A stretch of 64,000 nucleotides of DNA from Glutinoglossum americanum. Its lineage: Eukaryota > Ascomycota > Geoglossomycetes > Geoglossales > Geoglossaceae. Positions 11,070 to 22,015 of the stretch are shown here, piece after piece. The stretch spans positions 112,708 to 176,707 of the forward strand of contig JAGHQL010000030.1 in the NCBI GenBank assembly GCA_020080175.1, given 5' to 3'. Both the position numbers and the translations under genes were made by a program. The notes beneath the pieces are model-generated. The model did not search any database and had not been told where the DNA came from. It saw nothing but the letters and a program-made list of their open reading frames with translations. The first letter of the stretch is position 1, and every line of letters begins with the position of its first letter.

Positions 11070-12448
11070 TTTGTGATTATGTTGAGGTGCACGTCGATGG
11101 AACTTCCCGTCGAGCGACAATGTCCAACGCGACCTCTGCAATAACCTAAGAGAGCCAATCTGGGCAATCACTATGCCTCTCCACGCTACCAACAACTATG
11201 CTCAACTCTTGTTGATGGTGAGGCTCCCCAAGTATCGTCGTCGCGAAAGTACACGTAACGTACTCCTGTAGTGCGTTGCGGTCGCGTGGAAGGGAGTCAA
11301 AGTCACAGGAGATGAGAGACGAGCAGAACGGTAATTTCCGGGCCGCCCTCCTATGAGGCTGATCGGCAGAGCACCTCACTCGTCTCGAAAGAAAATCAAT
11401 GAAAGACCAAGACTTGACTTTTCTTCTCCTTCCTCTTCTTCGTCTTCGATTTAACCCACGACGAAAGTGGTAATAATATCAAATCAAAGAAGCAAAATAA
11501 CAAATGACTGTTCAAACCGTCTCGCAGAGCCGGCGGGCTCTCGGCAATGCTTATGTATTTCACTGACATCACATAGCTCCCGTAGTCAAAACAGGTCTGG
11601 CCCCTTCCCACATCGCGTTTGAGGCAGCAGTGCCACCACCACTTTCCCGTTACCCACGAATGCGTGTCTGTCCACACCCAGCTCTATGAACCCATGGAGG
11701 TTGCTCATCTTCATCATTTAACGCATTAACCCTAAATTTGGCGTCTATCGATCTCCTGACAGTCCTAATACGGTCATTCATTGGACAGCATGGTAAACAA
11801 AATGTGACCTTTCGAGGAGGCTTTGACCAAAAAACTCGCCCGTTTAGGAAATCGGCCTTCCTCAGCGACACACCAGCCCCACGAGCTGCAAGAATCTCTC
11901 CAACTTCCCGCGGGGAATTTTCAACCTTACAACAGCTTCACCGCTATAAATATAACCCCCTTAGGGCAGAGATCACGTTTTGCGCGGGGAAATACCCTGC
12001 TTACAGCTCATCGTCTGTTCGCGATCTCTCAAGTCATCGCCCTGCCGGGCTGTGCTACCCTTACGACCTTACCACCTCAATATTCCGAGCCGCCAGCCCA
12101 ACGTGCGACCAATCAGAGACCGAGCAACTCTAGTCTATTTCAAGCTGAGCAGAAACTTGGTTATCCGGGGTTGTGCGCAGGCACGTACACGATGATTGTG
12201 TAACGTCGTGCAAGAGCTTAATTCCTGGTCAAGCAGCTCGCCTGTTAGGTCACCTTAATTTCGACTCGACATATGCGGCGCGAACGGCTTCCGATCTGAC
12301 CACCCGCAAGGACACCTCGAAGCGCCCCGAGGAGAAGAGTGAATCACGACTCTCGGCCCCCAGCACGGTTGCCTCTTCCCTACTTGGATTTTCCCTTATC
12401 TTCCCCCACCCCACTCCTTTTACGGCGAGTACAGGTGATATTTCTGGC
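11070..12448. other. divergent intergenic region between the Zn2Cys6 regulator and CGI121
   Basis: About 1.4 kb serving both genes as upstream region. A TATA-like stretch (CTATAAATATAA) is at 11943-11954, on the side of CGI121 but about 0.5 kb from its ATG. ORFs here on both strands are not convincing. Confidence 0.5.
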
Positions 12449-13433
12449 ATGGCTGTGCAAACAATCTACCTCGAGCATATCCCATCGCAGCATCCCATCC
12501 ACATAGCATTATTCAAGGACGTTGGGAATTCTGCCTTCCTAAAACAACAGCTCCTCAGCGGCAATAAGGAGTTTGAATATTCTTTCATCGATGCCAGTGT
12601 GGTGCGCACCTAGCCCCCTTTATTTAGTCAGGTGACCTAGCACTACTAATGCTCCGCAGATACTGTCGACAGTGCATGCATTGGCGGCCGCCTACAGGGC
12701 GGTGACTGATTTGCTGAATAACCGAATACGGTCCAGAAACGTGCATTCAGAGGTTGTCTTTGCTCTCAGCCCAAACAATAATGTATGGGTTCAACTCTTC
12801 TATCCCGTCGCGCCTGTATATCACCACGTCTACATTTAAAGTCTGCTTATTTATTTCTTCATCCAAGTCTGCAGTTATTATGTCAGGCCTTAGTGTTATT
12901 TCACTTATGCTTAGAATTTTATCCTGTGGAATCTACAGCCCACTTCAGAAATATCTAGCTAAGTTAGCCGTTGCGATATGTATCTTGGAATCCTGTGTCA
13001 CCACCGCCGGGCGTGGCCCATGTTCTTGCCAAAAATACCCCATTTCTCGCTACCAAACATGTCCACCTGTTTGCTGACTTGCCTCTGCCTCTAGATTGCT
13101 GAGTCCTTCCGCCGCTTCGGGATCTCAGATACCACAACCTCTCTTCTCGTCATTAAGGTGTCGACATCGCCTTCCATAACCCATGAATCCGTGACACAAC
13201 ACCTAGAAGCTGTGGTCGAAGGCACACCAATTGAGTTTTCTGACAATACTCTAAGCAAAATGACGGATATGTCTCGAATTAGGAAGATCTATAAGCTGAA
13301 TACAAGCCAGAACATGTCTTCTGGCAAGAGAATGGATGCCAGCGGCAATGGAGTTGATTATGCTAGGCTTGATGAGAGGAAGGAGTTAGAAACCGTGATC
13401 ATTGGCACAATAGCATTGAGAGGGGCTTCATAG
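12449..13433 (+). CDS. CGI121: KEOPS/EKC complex subunit Cgi121 (TPRKB homologue)
   Basis: Subunit of the KEOPS/EKC complex that makes the tRNA t6A37 modification and supports telomere maintenance. Cgi121 binds the kinase Bud32 and the tRNA 3' end. Three exons: 12449-12601, 12660-12782 and 13095-13433, giving 204 aa. The start context is TGGCATGGC. Conserved elements include the N-terminal strand pattern ([12 protein letters not shown]...HIALFKDV), the helix [39 protein letters not shown] and SLLVIKV. The C-terminus ([15 protein letters not shown]) also fits. Intron 2 is 312 bp, long for this window, and contains no sign of an additional exon. It is the first of two + strand genes followed by SLX4. 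Confidence 0.88.
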
Positions 13434-14680
13434 TCCATAAGGGCTGTCGAAACAAAACGGCGCAATCCTTAAACGGGGAACACTTATGCATGCAGCACAC
13501 ATGTTCGTAATGCGATAGTGACTTGTGGCGGAGCTTCACGATCCTTGCCAGATCCCCATCCATTAAATCCTTTTCGGTTAGGCTCCCGAGTCAATGAAGC
13601 TAACTTCAACCATACGCACAACTCCATGCAAACAATAACTTACCCTATATATAGCATATCCAAGGAAATGTTGTTGGTCATGTCAGCTCTTAGGGTTGCC
13701 AGCACATCGCGTTCGCGTTCACTAGTTGCTTGTATTATTAGTAGAGTAGCTCTGTTGGGCGGTGATTCGTCTCCTACCAGCGAGGCTTAGATCTTAGATA
13801 CGGCATTCTAGTATCTCCAAGGATGTAGATTCTCCCTTCTTAACGATTTTACAGTACATGACCTGAAGCAAAAATCCATTCCTATTCATCGAAATTCGCA
13901 AAAGATCTTTCGCATGCCTTGGGGTTCCTGGAGATTTATTGGGCCGGTTTCTCGTAATTCTGTGGCGAAGCAACTCGAACGCACGAAAACTCCAATCGAA
14001 ATTCGTTTCAGCGCGATCCAATCTCTTAGATCAGGCTTATTTGCAAGGCTGACCCAAAGAAAATTATAAAAAAAAAACCTTCCTTTTTTTTCCCGCTTCG
14101 TTCCCTACCCTGTCCGATAGAACTCAGCACTGCGTAGCTCTTGTGGCTTTCTGGCCATGGACTGCGTAGTAGCGAATAGATGGCTAAGACCTAAAGGCAA
14201 TGTCACTGAATTTCTCCCGTGCCGCCATTTACCAGCCGCAGAACCTAGAAATCTTTGTGATTTGTTAGAAAGGTATGAGAGCACGAGCTACTCTAGCGCA
14301 TGTCACCGGGGCGCCAACTAGGTGCGGTTGCGGTTGCTCGCAGGGCATGCCTCGGGGGGGGTGTCTGAGGAGATGAGCGAAACATCGATTCTGGTACCAT
14401 GCAAACAAATGGGTGATATTTTCTGCCTACGGGATCAACTGGATAAACTATCTCTGTGCCGTTCTAGGGCTGGTTTTAAATGGTAATCGCTTTGGGGAAC
14501 ATATTGCGGGGGGAGGGCACTTCATCTGACCGTTACCGTAGCAACCGAGACGATGGACGTGTCAATCCATCGTCTCCGGCAAGACAAATTTGAATGCCTA
14601 CACCACGTCTATAAATCCTGTCGCCAACTATAGTGCCCACACAGTGCGCTAGGCGCATTCTCTCCCATAGAACCAGCAGA
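13434..14680. other. intergenic, upstream of SLX4
   Basis: About 1.25 kb without a supportable gene. It has an A/T homopolymer patch around 14069-14092 and a G8 run near 14353. No RNA gene seen. Confidence 0.5.
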
Positions 14681-17607
14681 ATGGCCACAAGTCTGGTCGT
14701 TTTGCTGTCTTCTCCACCACGATCCCCACTAGGCACCGTGTCCATTTCCTCATCACCATGTCTCCCATCACCATCAGTGCTCATCCAGCGAGCCAGATTA
14801 ACGGAGAGCCCACGGGCTTCATTGCTGGCGCGGAACGCGATTGTGGGGTTTAAATCTGCGACGGTCTTGCTTCAGGATGAGGCCACACGACGGGACCGTG
14901 AGGGAAAGCCAAAGGCGATAAAGGTAACGGGGCAAGAAGTGGGGAATAGGGGGTCTTCTAGGGGAGGAAAGAAGACCACAAAGAAAGGAGCTAGTATGGG
15001 AAAGACAGAGGAGCAGGCGAGGATAGCTCCGATGAAGGTCACGAAGGTTGTGCGTGATACCACAACCGGCAAACTGGGAGGGAGACAACTTGCGAGCAGA
15101 GAGGATCTCTTAGCTCATAAACATCCTATTCCTTTTACCATCGATAGCGGGGTGATCGGCGAAGCGACTAACGGCGATCATGACTTGCTATTTAACGGGG
15201 CTATGAGGAGAAGGATTGACTGGACGCCACCCAAGAATACTGTTCCTACTATTGATCTTTCTATGGCGCCTTCGCTATCTCCTATTAGCAGAGAGGATGA
15301 CCTTACAGGGCCAGCGGCTAGTGGAAGCATTGGAAAAAGCTTTAAGGACTTCGTGGGCAGATTTGGGTACGAAGGAGGGGAGCTATCTACTCATACTGCA
15401 GTCCCGAGAAGACAGCTGGTGGACAGTGGTACGCGCAAACGACAGTGGGTCGAGGTAAGCACCTTCATTTTATTGCTTCGTGTTAAGCTGATGACCATGT
15501 ATAGCTCGTCGACCCACCTTCGGCCGTCGCACCCACTAATATGAACGAATATATCGACGGTGTAGCACTGGCGGGGACGGCTTCCGCAGAAATGGTAGCC
15601 AAAGAGACGTTATCCGTAGAACTGACACCATTAATGGCAGTAGGGATAGCACAGGAGCAGGCCTTTAGGGGAGGACCAGCTAAAAAGAGAGCAGCGACTA
15701 AAAAGACGCCTACAGAAAATGTGTCGAAAGAGAGGGCCCCCAGGAAAAAACCCAAGACAATCACTGAGCAAGCTACTATGCCATACGGTGTACGCTCGCC
15801 TCCGCCAGCCCCGGTTCTCCAACGAGAGGAGGCTGAAGCGCATAACGATGTGGGTGTGGAAGTTACTGTCGTCAAAACCGCCCCACCCCCGAAAAGATCA
15901 CGGAAAGCCCGGCCGGCACAGGCTGGCAGTGGCTCCAGTAAAGCAAGACCTACACCTAGAAGGAAGAAAGCTAAAGAATCTGATCCTTCACCAACACTGC
16001 TATCCCCACGATCTGCATTCAAGAAAATGGATGAGCAAGTGGTCTTGTTTGGCACATCTAGTCAGTTGGCCAGAGAAGGCTCGCCTTCCCCTGCTTTACC
16101 AATGCCGTTGGGTCAGGTTATCCCCCAGTTGGAACCTAAGGAGGCGATGGTCTCGATTGGAGACATATCGCGAGACCACACCTTACCCTACTCTTCTGCT
16201 ACTTGTGGGTTATGGTCTGCTGCGTCACGTGACTTGAACGGATCCCTTATGGAGATAGACGTGGTTGATCTAGCGTCTACACCTAAGGCTCGCAATGGAG
16301 TGGTAGAGGCAGCGAGGTTGGTGATACCTGTATGGAGCCAAAAGCCGCCTGAAGCAGCCACTCCGTTAGAGAATTGCAGTGAAGATTGGGTGCATGCTGG
16401 TGATGGAAATGGGCCTGCGATGGACCTAGAATATGTGTCAGGCCTTCAACCTGACTCTGCACATTCAAGAAACTCTGACCCATTCACCGAGGCCGACCAG
16501 ACGAAACTAGCGGGACCCGGATCTTCCCAAATTCAGCTATTGCCAGACAAGGAACTAGGTTCTGCTGTCGCAACAGATGTTTACTCGCTGGTGCGTGGCC
16601 ACCCCACTCTGGCTGAGCCTGCTAGCACTAGGCCCCAGATGCCCGACTATACTGGATATCCAACCTCTCAGCTGAGTAGTGAACTCGTCTTATACGGCTT
16701 CAAACCGGTCAAGGGTCGAAAGAAAATGATCGAGTTGTTGGAGAAGTGCTGGGAAGGGAAGAATAAAATGACGCTCGCAACACCGGGAATACCGGAACGG
16801 AGAACTAACATACCGATTTCAGGAGGGATTGAGAATGCTAGGTCAGTCGGAAGGGGGGAGCTGGTCGCCGGAGAACCGTGCCATTCCGTGAAAACGAAGC
16901 AGACGGCTTCAGTAGGTTCGGGAGAAAGCGTGCTAAAGAAGCCTGGAGGGAGATCAAAGGCCCCTACACTAGCGAGCATCGTTCTTGTTGGAGGTCTAAC
17001 CCAGGCTTCCACGAAAATTTCAGAATGTAGATCCCAGGGAGAGCTATTAACGGGGTTAGGGAATATATCCTCACCCAAGAGGCCCAGGGGCAGACCTAAA
17101 AAGAATGTGCTAATTGGGAACACCGGCCTACTCCAGAAAGGAGCTAGGCGCCGGGGTGTAGAGGCTGCGAAAACTGCGAAACAGAAGATCTTATCAAACA
17201 CAGACAGTGACCAGGAGACCGACAATTTGAATAAGGTGGCTCTGTCATCTGCACCATACACCCCGAGCACCGCAGACTCATCTTCGAAGACGTCAGCTGT
17301 GCCAACACCCACTTTACCTGATGAGGCCAAGCAGCAACGAAGGTTTGACTACATATCCCGTGCAGTCACTTCGCAACCTTCACCGGAAAATGCGTCCTCA
17401 ATGCCAAGTTTTCACCAAAAGATTCTAATGTACGATCCCATTGTACTGGAAGATCTTACTGCATGGCTAAATACTAAAGGGCTGGCAGACATTGGTGTTG
17501 ATACTGAGGTGGGGGCGGCGGAGGTCCGAGCTTGGTGTGAACGGAATAGTATCTGCTGTCTGTGGAAGGATCCTCTTTGGGGTAGAATAAAGAGTCGGTG
17601 TAGATAG
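14681..17607 (+). CDS. SLX4: structure-specific endonuclease subunit Slx4
   Basis: Scaffold and regulatory partner of the Slx1 GIY-YIG nuclease; the complex cuts branched DNA during replication and recombination repair in the nucleus. Two exons: 14681-15454 and 15505-17607 (50-bp intron), giving 958 aa. Most of the protein is disordered and Ser/Lys/Pro-rich. Recognition rests on four blocks: SFKDFVGRFGYEGGE at the exon 1 end, KKMDEQVVLFGTSSQLAREGSP, a SAP-like helix pair (~640-675, PTSQLSSELVLYGFKPVKGRKKMIELL), and the C-terminal Slx1-binding domain (~900-957, PIVLEDLTAWLNTKGL...VRAWCERNSICCLWKD). A basic RPRGRPKKN patch (~785) looks like an AT-hook. The ATG at 14681 is the first in frame. 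The protein is slightly longer than many fungal Slx4 proteins. Confidence 0.9.
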
Positions 17608-18876
17608 CCGTACTTTACTCGCCTTAGCAGAGATAGTTTTGTTTAGACTGGGTGGGATCCTGTGTTGCATGTATATATGTGTATATATATAATATTCTTA
17701 GACGGACAGTAGTCTCCGCCCACCAGTATTTTTGGGCAGGCCGCACGGACATTGCAAGGGTATCCTGTATGGTAGAGGAAAAGGCCAGCAAGCGGTTGTG
17801 TGCCGCTGGTACCATTAACAGCCTCCCCATTGTTGCCTCATCCGTTGTAGTCGTTGAGTTTACTGCCACCCACACCATTTCTTAGGGATCTAGGGAAGGT
17901 TAACGGCAAGGAGCAGAGAAATTCCCCAAGCACATACATCGCCGCTCCAATCCCTAACTAAAGTACTTCGTGTTAGACTTAACCCGCGGTCGGTAGGTGC
18001 CGACGTTGACTAGAATTACGCAAGGTAACATCTAGCCGAGCCGAGAGCAGACCAATCCGCCTTCTTGCATATGTACAACATACGCAGGCACAGATTGTTT
18101 AAATTGAAAGAGAACTTGTGAACGGGGTGCTTTGTATGTACTACACTCTATATCCTAGCGTGCGACACGTAACACGCGAGGGAACTGTGTCATCAAGAAC
18201 GCTTTTTGTTTGGTTCGTCGCGGGTAAAATGGGCACCAGCTTAACACCATCCTATCGGCGTCCTACTTGGGGCAAAGGGGCTAAAGACAAGGTAGGGCAA
18301 GGGTAGGCTAGGGTATGTTGAAATGCGCAAGAGAAGGGACGCGCGTCTTTACATTCTGGAACAGGCTCGTCGCAAGCAACCCCAGCGTCTTTAAGGTGGG
18401 TGAAGCCCTTGCATCCGCCAGGATAATTGAAAACAAGCATTCGATCAAATCGACTTGGCGGCGGGACGAAAAGCTTGTATCATGCCAAGGTGCCAGCACA
18501 GCGGTAAATAAAAATCCAACGGGCTGGATGCTGTCCAAGAGGCCTGAGTTATCCATCGCTACTGCCGGCCGTGGACCTAATAGTTTCCGTGGCGAGTAAT
18601 GCGGGAGAGTCGGGTATTCGGAACCAGATTACAGTAGGGTGCAGTACGTAACGAACCGGCCTCTCAGCTCCTGACCTCTAGGCTTTACCCTGCCATCCTT
18701 CAGAAATCTCTCCAGACCGCTCACGCGACCTCGCCAAGAATCCTCCTTAACTCAGACTCTATCCCCTCCGAGTCCTAAACCTGTGGCTATACCTATACAC
18801 CATTTGGGCTCGCGCTTAATCTTGAGGGAGGAATGGTATTGTTGTGAAGACAGCCAAGACGGTTGTGAGATTAGTG
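17608..18876. other. intergenic
   Basis: About 1.27 kb between SLX4 and the LicD-like gene. A short TA-rich stretch is at 17671-17692. No gene or element recognised. Confidence 0.5.
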
Positions 18877-20124
18877 ATGGTTATTAACCTGCTTTTACTC
18901 TTTGCTTGGCTCGTCAGCCGTGTGGATTCTGGCCCCATAGAAGGTCGTGATGCGGATTTCGCGAGCGTTCGCACCGTTTACCAGACCAAAGATTTCAGCG
19001 CGCAGATTGGGCCTAAGAGTAAATATTTTCGTAAGCCTTCCAGTCCCATCTCTAAGTCGTCTTGTATCGACTCCTGTTCGATGTTATCGTCTCTAATTCT
19101 ACTCTACAGATGAGTCTATGTGAGTTGTACCCCCAAAATGCGGCGATTCAGAAATCGCGGTACTGATAAGCCAGCACCAGTTATCACCCGCATTACGATG
19201 GCCGGTACGTATAGTCTTTGTTATGTTCTTGTAGGCGGCTCACTAAGACTTGGAAAAATCCCACTAGTTTCGCCTCCCACCCGCTCCCGTACAACGAAAG
19301 GAGGAAAGCCCTTCCAGCATTGGTGCGTAACTTCTTGACGACAATGAGAGATATAGGGGTTGAAGTATGGATTATGCATGGCACTCTTCTGGGCTGGTGG
19401 TGGAATGCGAAGGTAAACTCAACTTCCACCAACCTGACGAATTCGTTCGATCCAACCACTTAGCTCGGTGCGCAGATTTTGCCTTGGGACTCGGACACTG
19501 ATGTCCAGGTCACCGAATCCACTATGCATTATTTGGCGAACTACTATAATATGAGCGTTCACCACTATGTAGACCCGGACTCATCCGAAGAAACTGGTTA
19601 CTTACTTGAGATCAATCCAAACTACTTCAACCGGAGTCGCAGCGACCTGCACAACGTCATTGACGCAAGGTGGGTGGATACAAGAACGGGGCTATTTGTC
19701 GATATCACAGTGGTCACGAGGAATTACTCCCATCCAACAAAGGGCATGTTAAGCTGCAAGGATGGTCATGATTATCTAGTAGGTCTCTACGGGCATATGC
19801 TCTAATGGAGTTAGGGAATTAGGAGGCTCGGTTGACTGATTATGGATGCAGGAGACTTCTATCTTCCCCTTGAGAGAAAGTATATTTGAGGGTTTACCCG
19901 TCAAGATACCATACGCTTATGTGGGGATCCTTGCCGAGGAATACGGCAAGAAATCCCTAACGAGGACGAGATATGCAGGGTACGTCTTGGCCCCAGCTTG
20001 CTATCGCAATCCATACAATAAGCAGAGCTTATGGTGCTGTCTCAGGCACAAATGGAACGACGTTACGAAGGAATGGGAGATTCCTACTACGGCGGGCAAA
20101 AAAGAATTTATCCAGTTTGGTTGA
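18877..20124 (+). CDS. LicD/Mnn4-family protein, seven exons including a 10-nt microexon
   Basis: Nucleotidyltransferase-fold LicD family. Fungal members resemble Mnn4/Fktn and act in the secretory pathway on phosphomannose or cell-surface glycans. My model: 18877-19030, 19110-19119, 19175-19204, 19268-19412, 19476-19778, 19852-19979, 20046-20124, giving 282 aa. The N-terminus (MVINLLLLFAWLV) is a signal peptide or anchor. Family motifs appear in order: KYFHES, HYDGRFASHPLPYNERRK, ETWI-like VEVWIMHGTLLGWWWNAK, the acidic catalytic motif ILPWDSDTDVQV, DARWVDTRTGLFVDIT, FPLRESIFEGLPVKIPYAY and LAEEYGKKSLTRTRYAGHKW. KYFHES and HYDGR only read through if a 10-nt and a 30-nt exon are accepted. The last intron (19980-20045) is 66 bp and stop-free. 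An upstream exon cannot be excluded, because the frame extends 5' of the ATG. Confidence 0.8.
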
Positions 20125-22015
20125 CGCGCATACTTTCTGTTACTAACACTTTGGCGCTTGCGTGGCTCCTGCTCCCTCATGCACAAGGTGTAAGACCCAA
20201 CCACGTGGCGGTGGGACTGATTGGACACCCAAATCCACCAGTTCGCCAGCTCGCGCAAGATATCCGATACGAAAGCCCCTTGCGCCACACCGCAATACTC
20301 CAATAGGATATTTATAGTCTCTGGAAACCTCTTCGTTTAAAAAAGCATTGGGCTCGGCGTTTTTTTAACATCCTCTAAGACCTCACACTATCATCGTTAC
20401 GTCCCTTCCAGCGGCATTGAGCTCGGATATCTTTGTTTTCTTCCTCTTTTTTCCTCTACGAGCACCCTCCTGGCACAGACCCTGGGTGTCAGGGGCAAGG
20501 ACGGTAGGGAAAGATTTAAAATTGTAATGTACGGGAGACTTCTAGAAGGGGGTCAGACATTGGCGCATGTAAATACGACTAATGTATCCATAGCGCTCCA
20601 ACCAAAGCGTCCACAAGTCCTCGGGTGTCATTGTGCTAATTGCCTTTCTGCAGACTCTCACTCAGCTCATCGCTATTGCCTGTTCTCTGTGGCCGGCGGT
20701 ATAAGACACGGTGTGAGAGTTGCTTTTTTGCGCCCTTAGAAGATGCAGGATCCTGCTCAGCCTTCAACCTTCGTGGAGCTATACTCTCAAATATAGGAGC
20801 TGTTGTTGTTGCTCTACGAGATCCGAGGTATCCTTTTTACGGCCGAAGGTAGCCTAAAAAAGTAAAGTCCATACGGGTAGATGAGTTGTCCCCGTCTGCA
20901 GGTTTGATTTGAGAAGAGTTGTATGTCGGGCCTTCTTCTGCCCGATCAACATTAGTTCCGAGGCTTGCAGCTAGCTCTAGTGCTTTAATTTATTTTGGCT
21001 TTTCTTTTCTCAGCTCTATTTGCCTCTTCGTGAGATCGTTGAACCATTTTTAGATATTTTTTTGATTGTTTCGTCGACGGATACGCTCAGCCCCATCAAA
21101 GGCTGAGTGCCTATTACATATCTTTTCATCTAATGTTTCATATTGGCTAGACCCAATTCCTCCCACACGTTTCTTTTATTTCTTCTGGAAAAGAAAACCG
21201 TTGCTAACGCGAATTTTCTCCTGAGCTCCCGTATTGAGATGCACGCGATTCGCACATGGAATGGTTGCCTGAAATGCTGAGCGCGCAGAAATTGTGGAGC
21301 CTGGCGTTCCGCTCGGAAAATAAAGTTCATGTGACATAAGCCACACCTACCTTTTCTTGACCTCACGGCTCAGTTAGCAATTGAACTAACGGCTTCTGCC
21401 ATTGGTCTCCGGGGGGGGTGTCGGGGCAATCCAGGAGCCTCTTCAATCGCATATGTTGGGAGACGACGGAGATACGTTGAGATCTGTTGAGATTCGAGAT
21501 TGTTCCTGAGATAAAGAAGTGCGCTGGTTCTCCTCTAGAGGTACATACATGCAGTTTTCGATGACGTCATGACGCCACCGAGAGTCGATTACAATTTAAT
21601 GGGCGGAAGACGTTAAAGAGCTTCCTCTTTGAGATATTGCGTGCACTTGCCTGCCCATCCATGATTGGAGGGTGCATAGCCGAGCTGAGAGTTTCTCTGT
21701 GAAAGAGAAACATACTATACCATGCGGAGGGATTGGAAATCTTCACCGGTTTGAGACAGGGCCGGGTGGTCAGGCAGCCGGTTCACCGACTCCCGCATAA
21801 TCGTAGCGTAATGGGGCACGTAGAATATCGATGGATCCCAATCAACTTAACTACACGGCGCTGCGCGGTTCGTATTTTGACTCACTTCAGGTGCTTGGCT
21901 AAGCCAGGGATTAATGCACCGCTTACGTGCGAAATCCTGAGAGCAAACAGGTCGGGTATAAACTGAAGCCCTTTGCACACAACTTTTTCACAATCTCGGA
22001 CACCAAGGCCGACTC
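20125..22015. other. intergenic, upstream of a Zn2Cys6 regulator
   Basis: About 1.9 kb with no supportable gene. It contains T-rich patches (20358-20366, 21055-21063), a G8 run near 21412, and a perfect CRE palindrome listed separately. A short inverted repeat at about 21367-21393 is noted under rejected items. Confidence 0.5.
21562..21569. promoter_or_regulatory. CRE-type palindrome TGACGTCA
   Basis: A perfect 8-bp ATF/CREB (bZIP) site lies about 450 bp upstream of the start codon of the Zn2Cys6 gene at 22016. Such sites are bound by fungal Atf1/AtfA-type factors in stress and development. Function here is inference; one 8-mer can occur by chance. Confidence 0.35.

Noticed and set aside
19205-19234. 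Alternative 30-bp intron in the LicD-like gene (acceptor at 19234)
   Set aside because: Too short for a fungal intron, and it leaves extra residues; the acceptor at 19267 gives the family motif HYDGRFASHPLPY.
20046-20306. Overlapping + strand ORF at the end of the LicD-like gene (20031-20306)
   Set aside because: Different frame from the LicD-like exon, no family match; a shadow of the last exon and the 3' region.
21367-21393. Inverted repeat GTTAG...CTAAC, tRNA-arm or terminator-like
   Set aside because: Only five base pairs and no cloverleaf around it; intrinsic terminators are not expected in a fungal nuclear genome.
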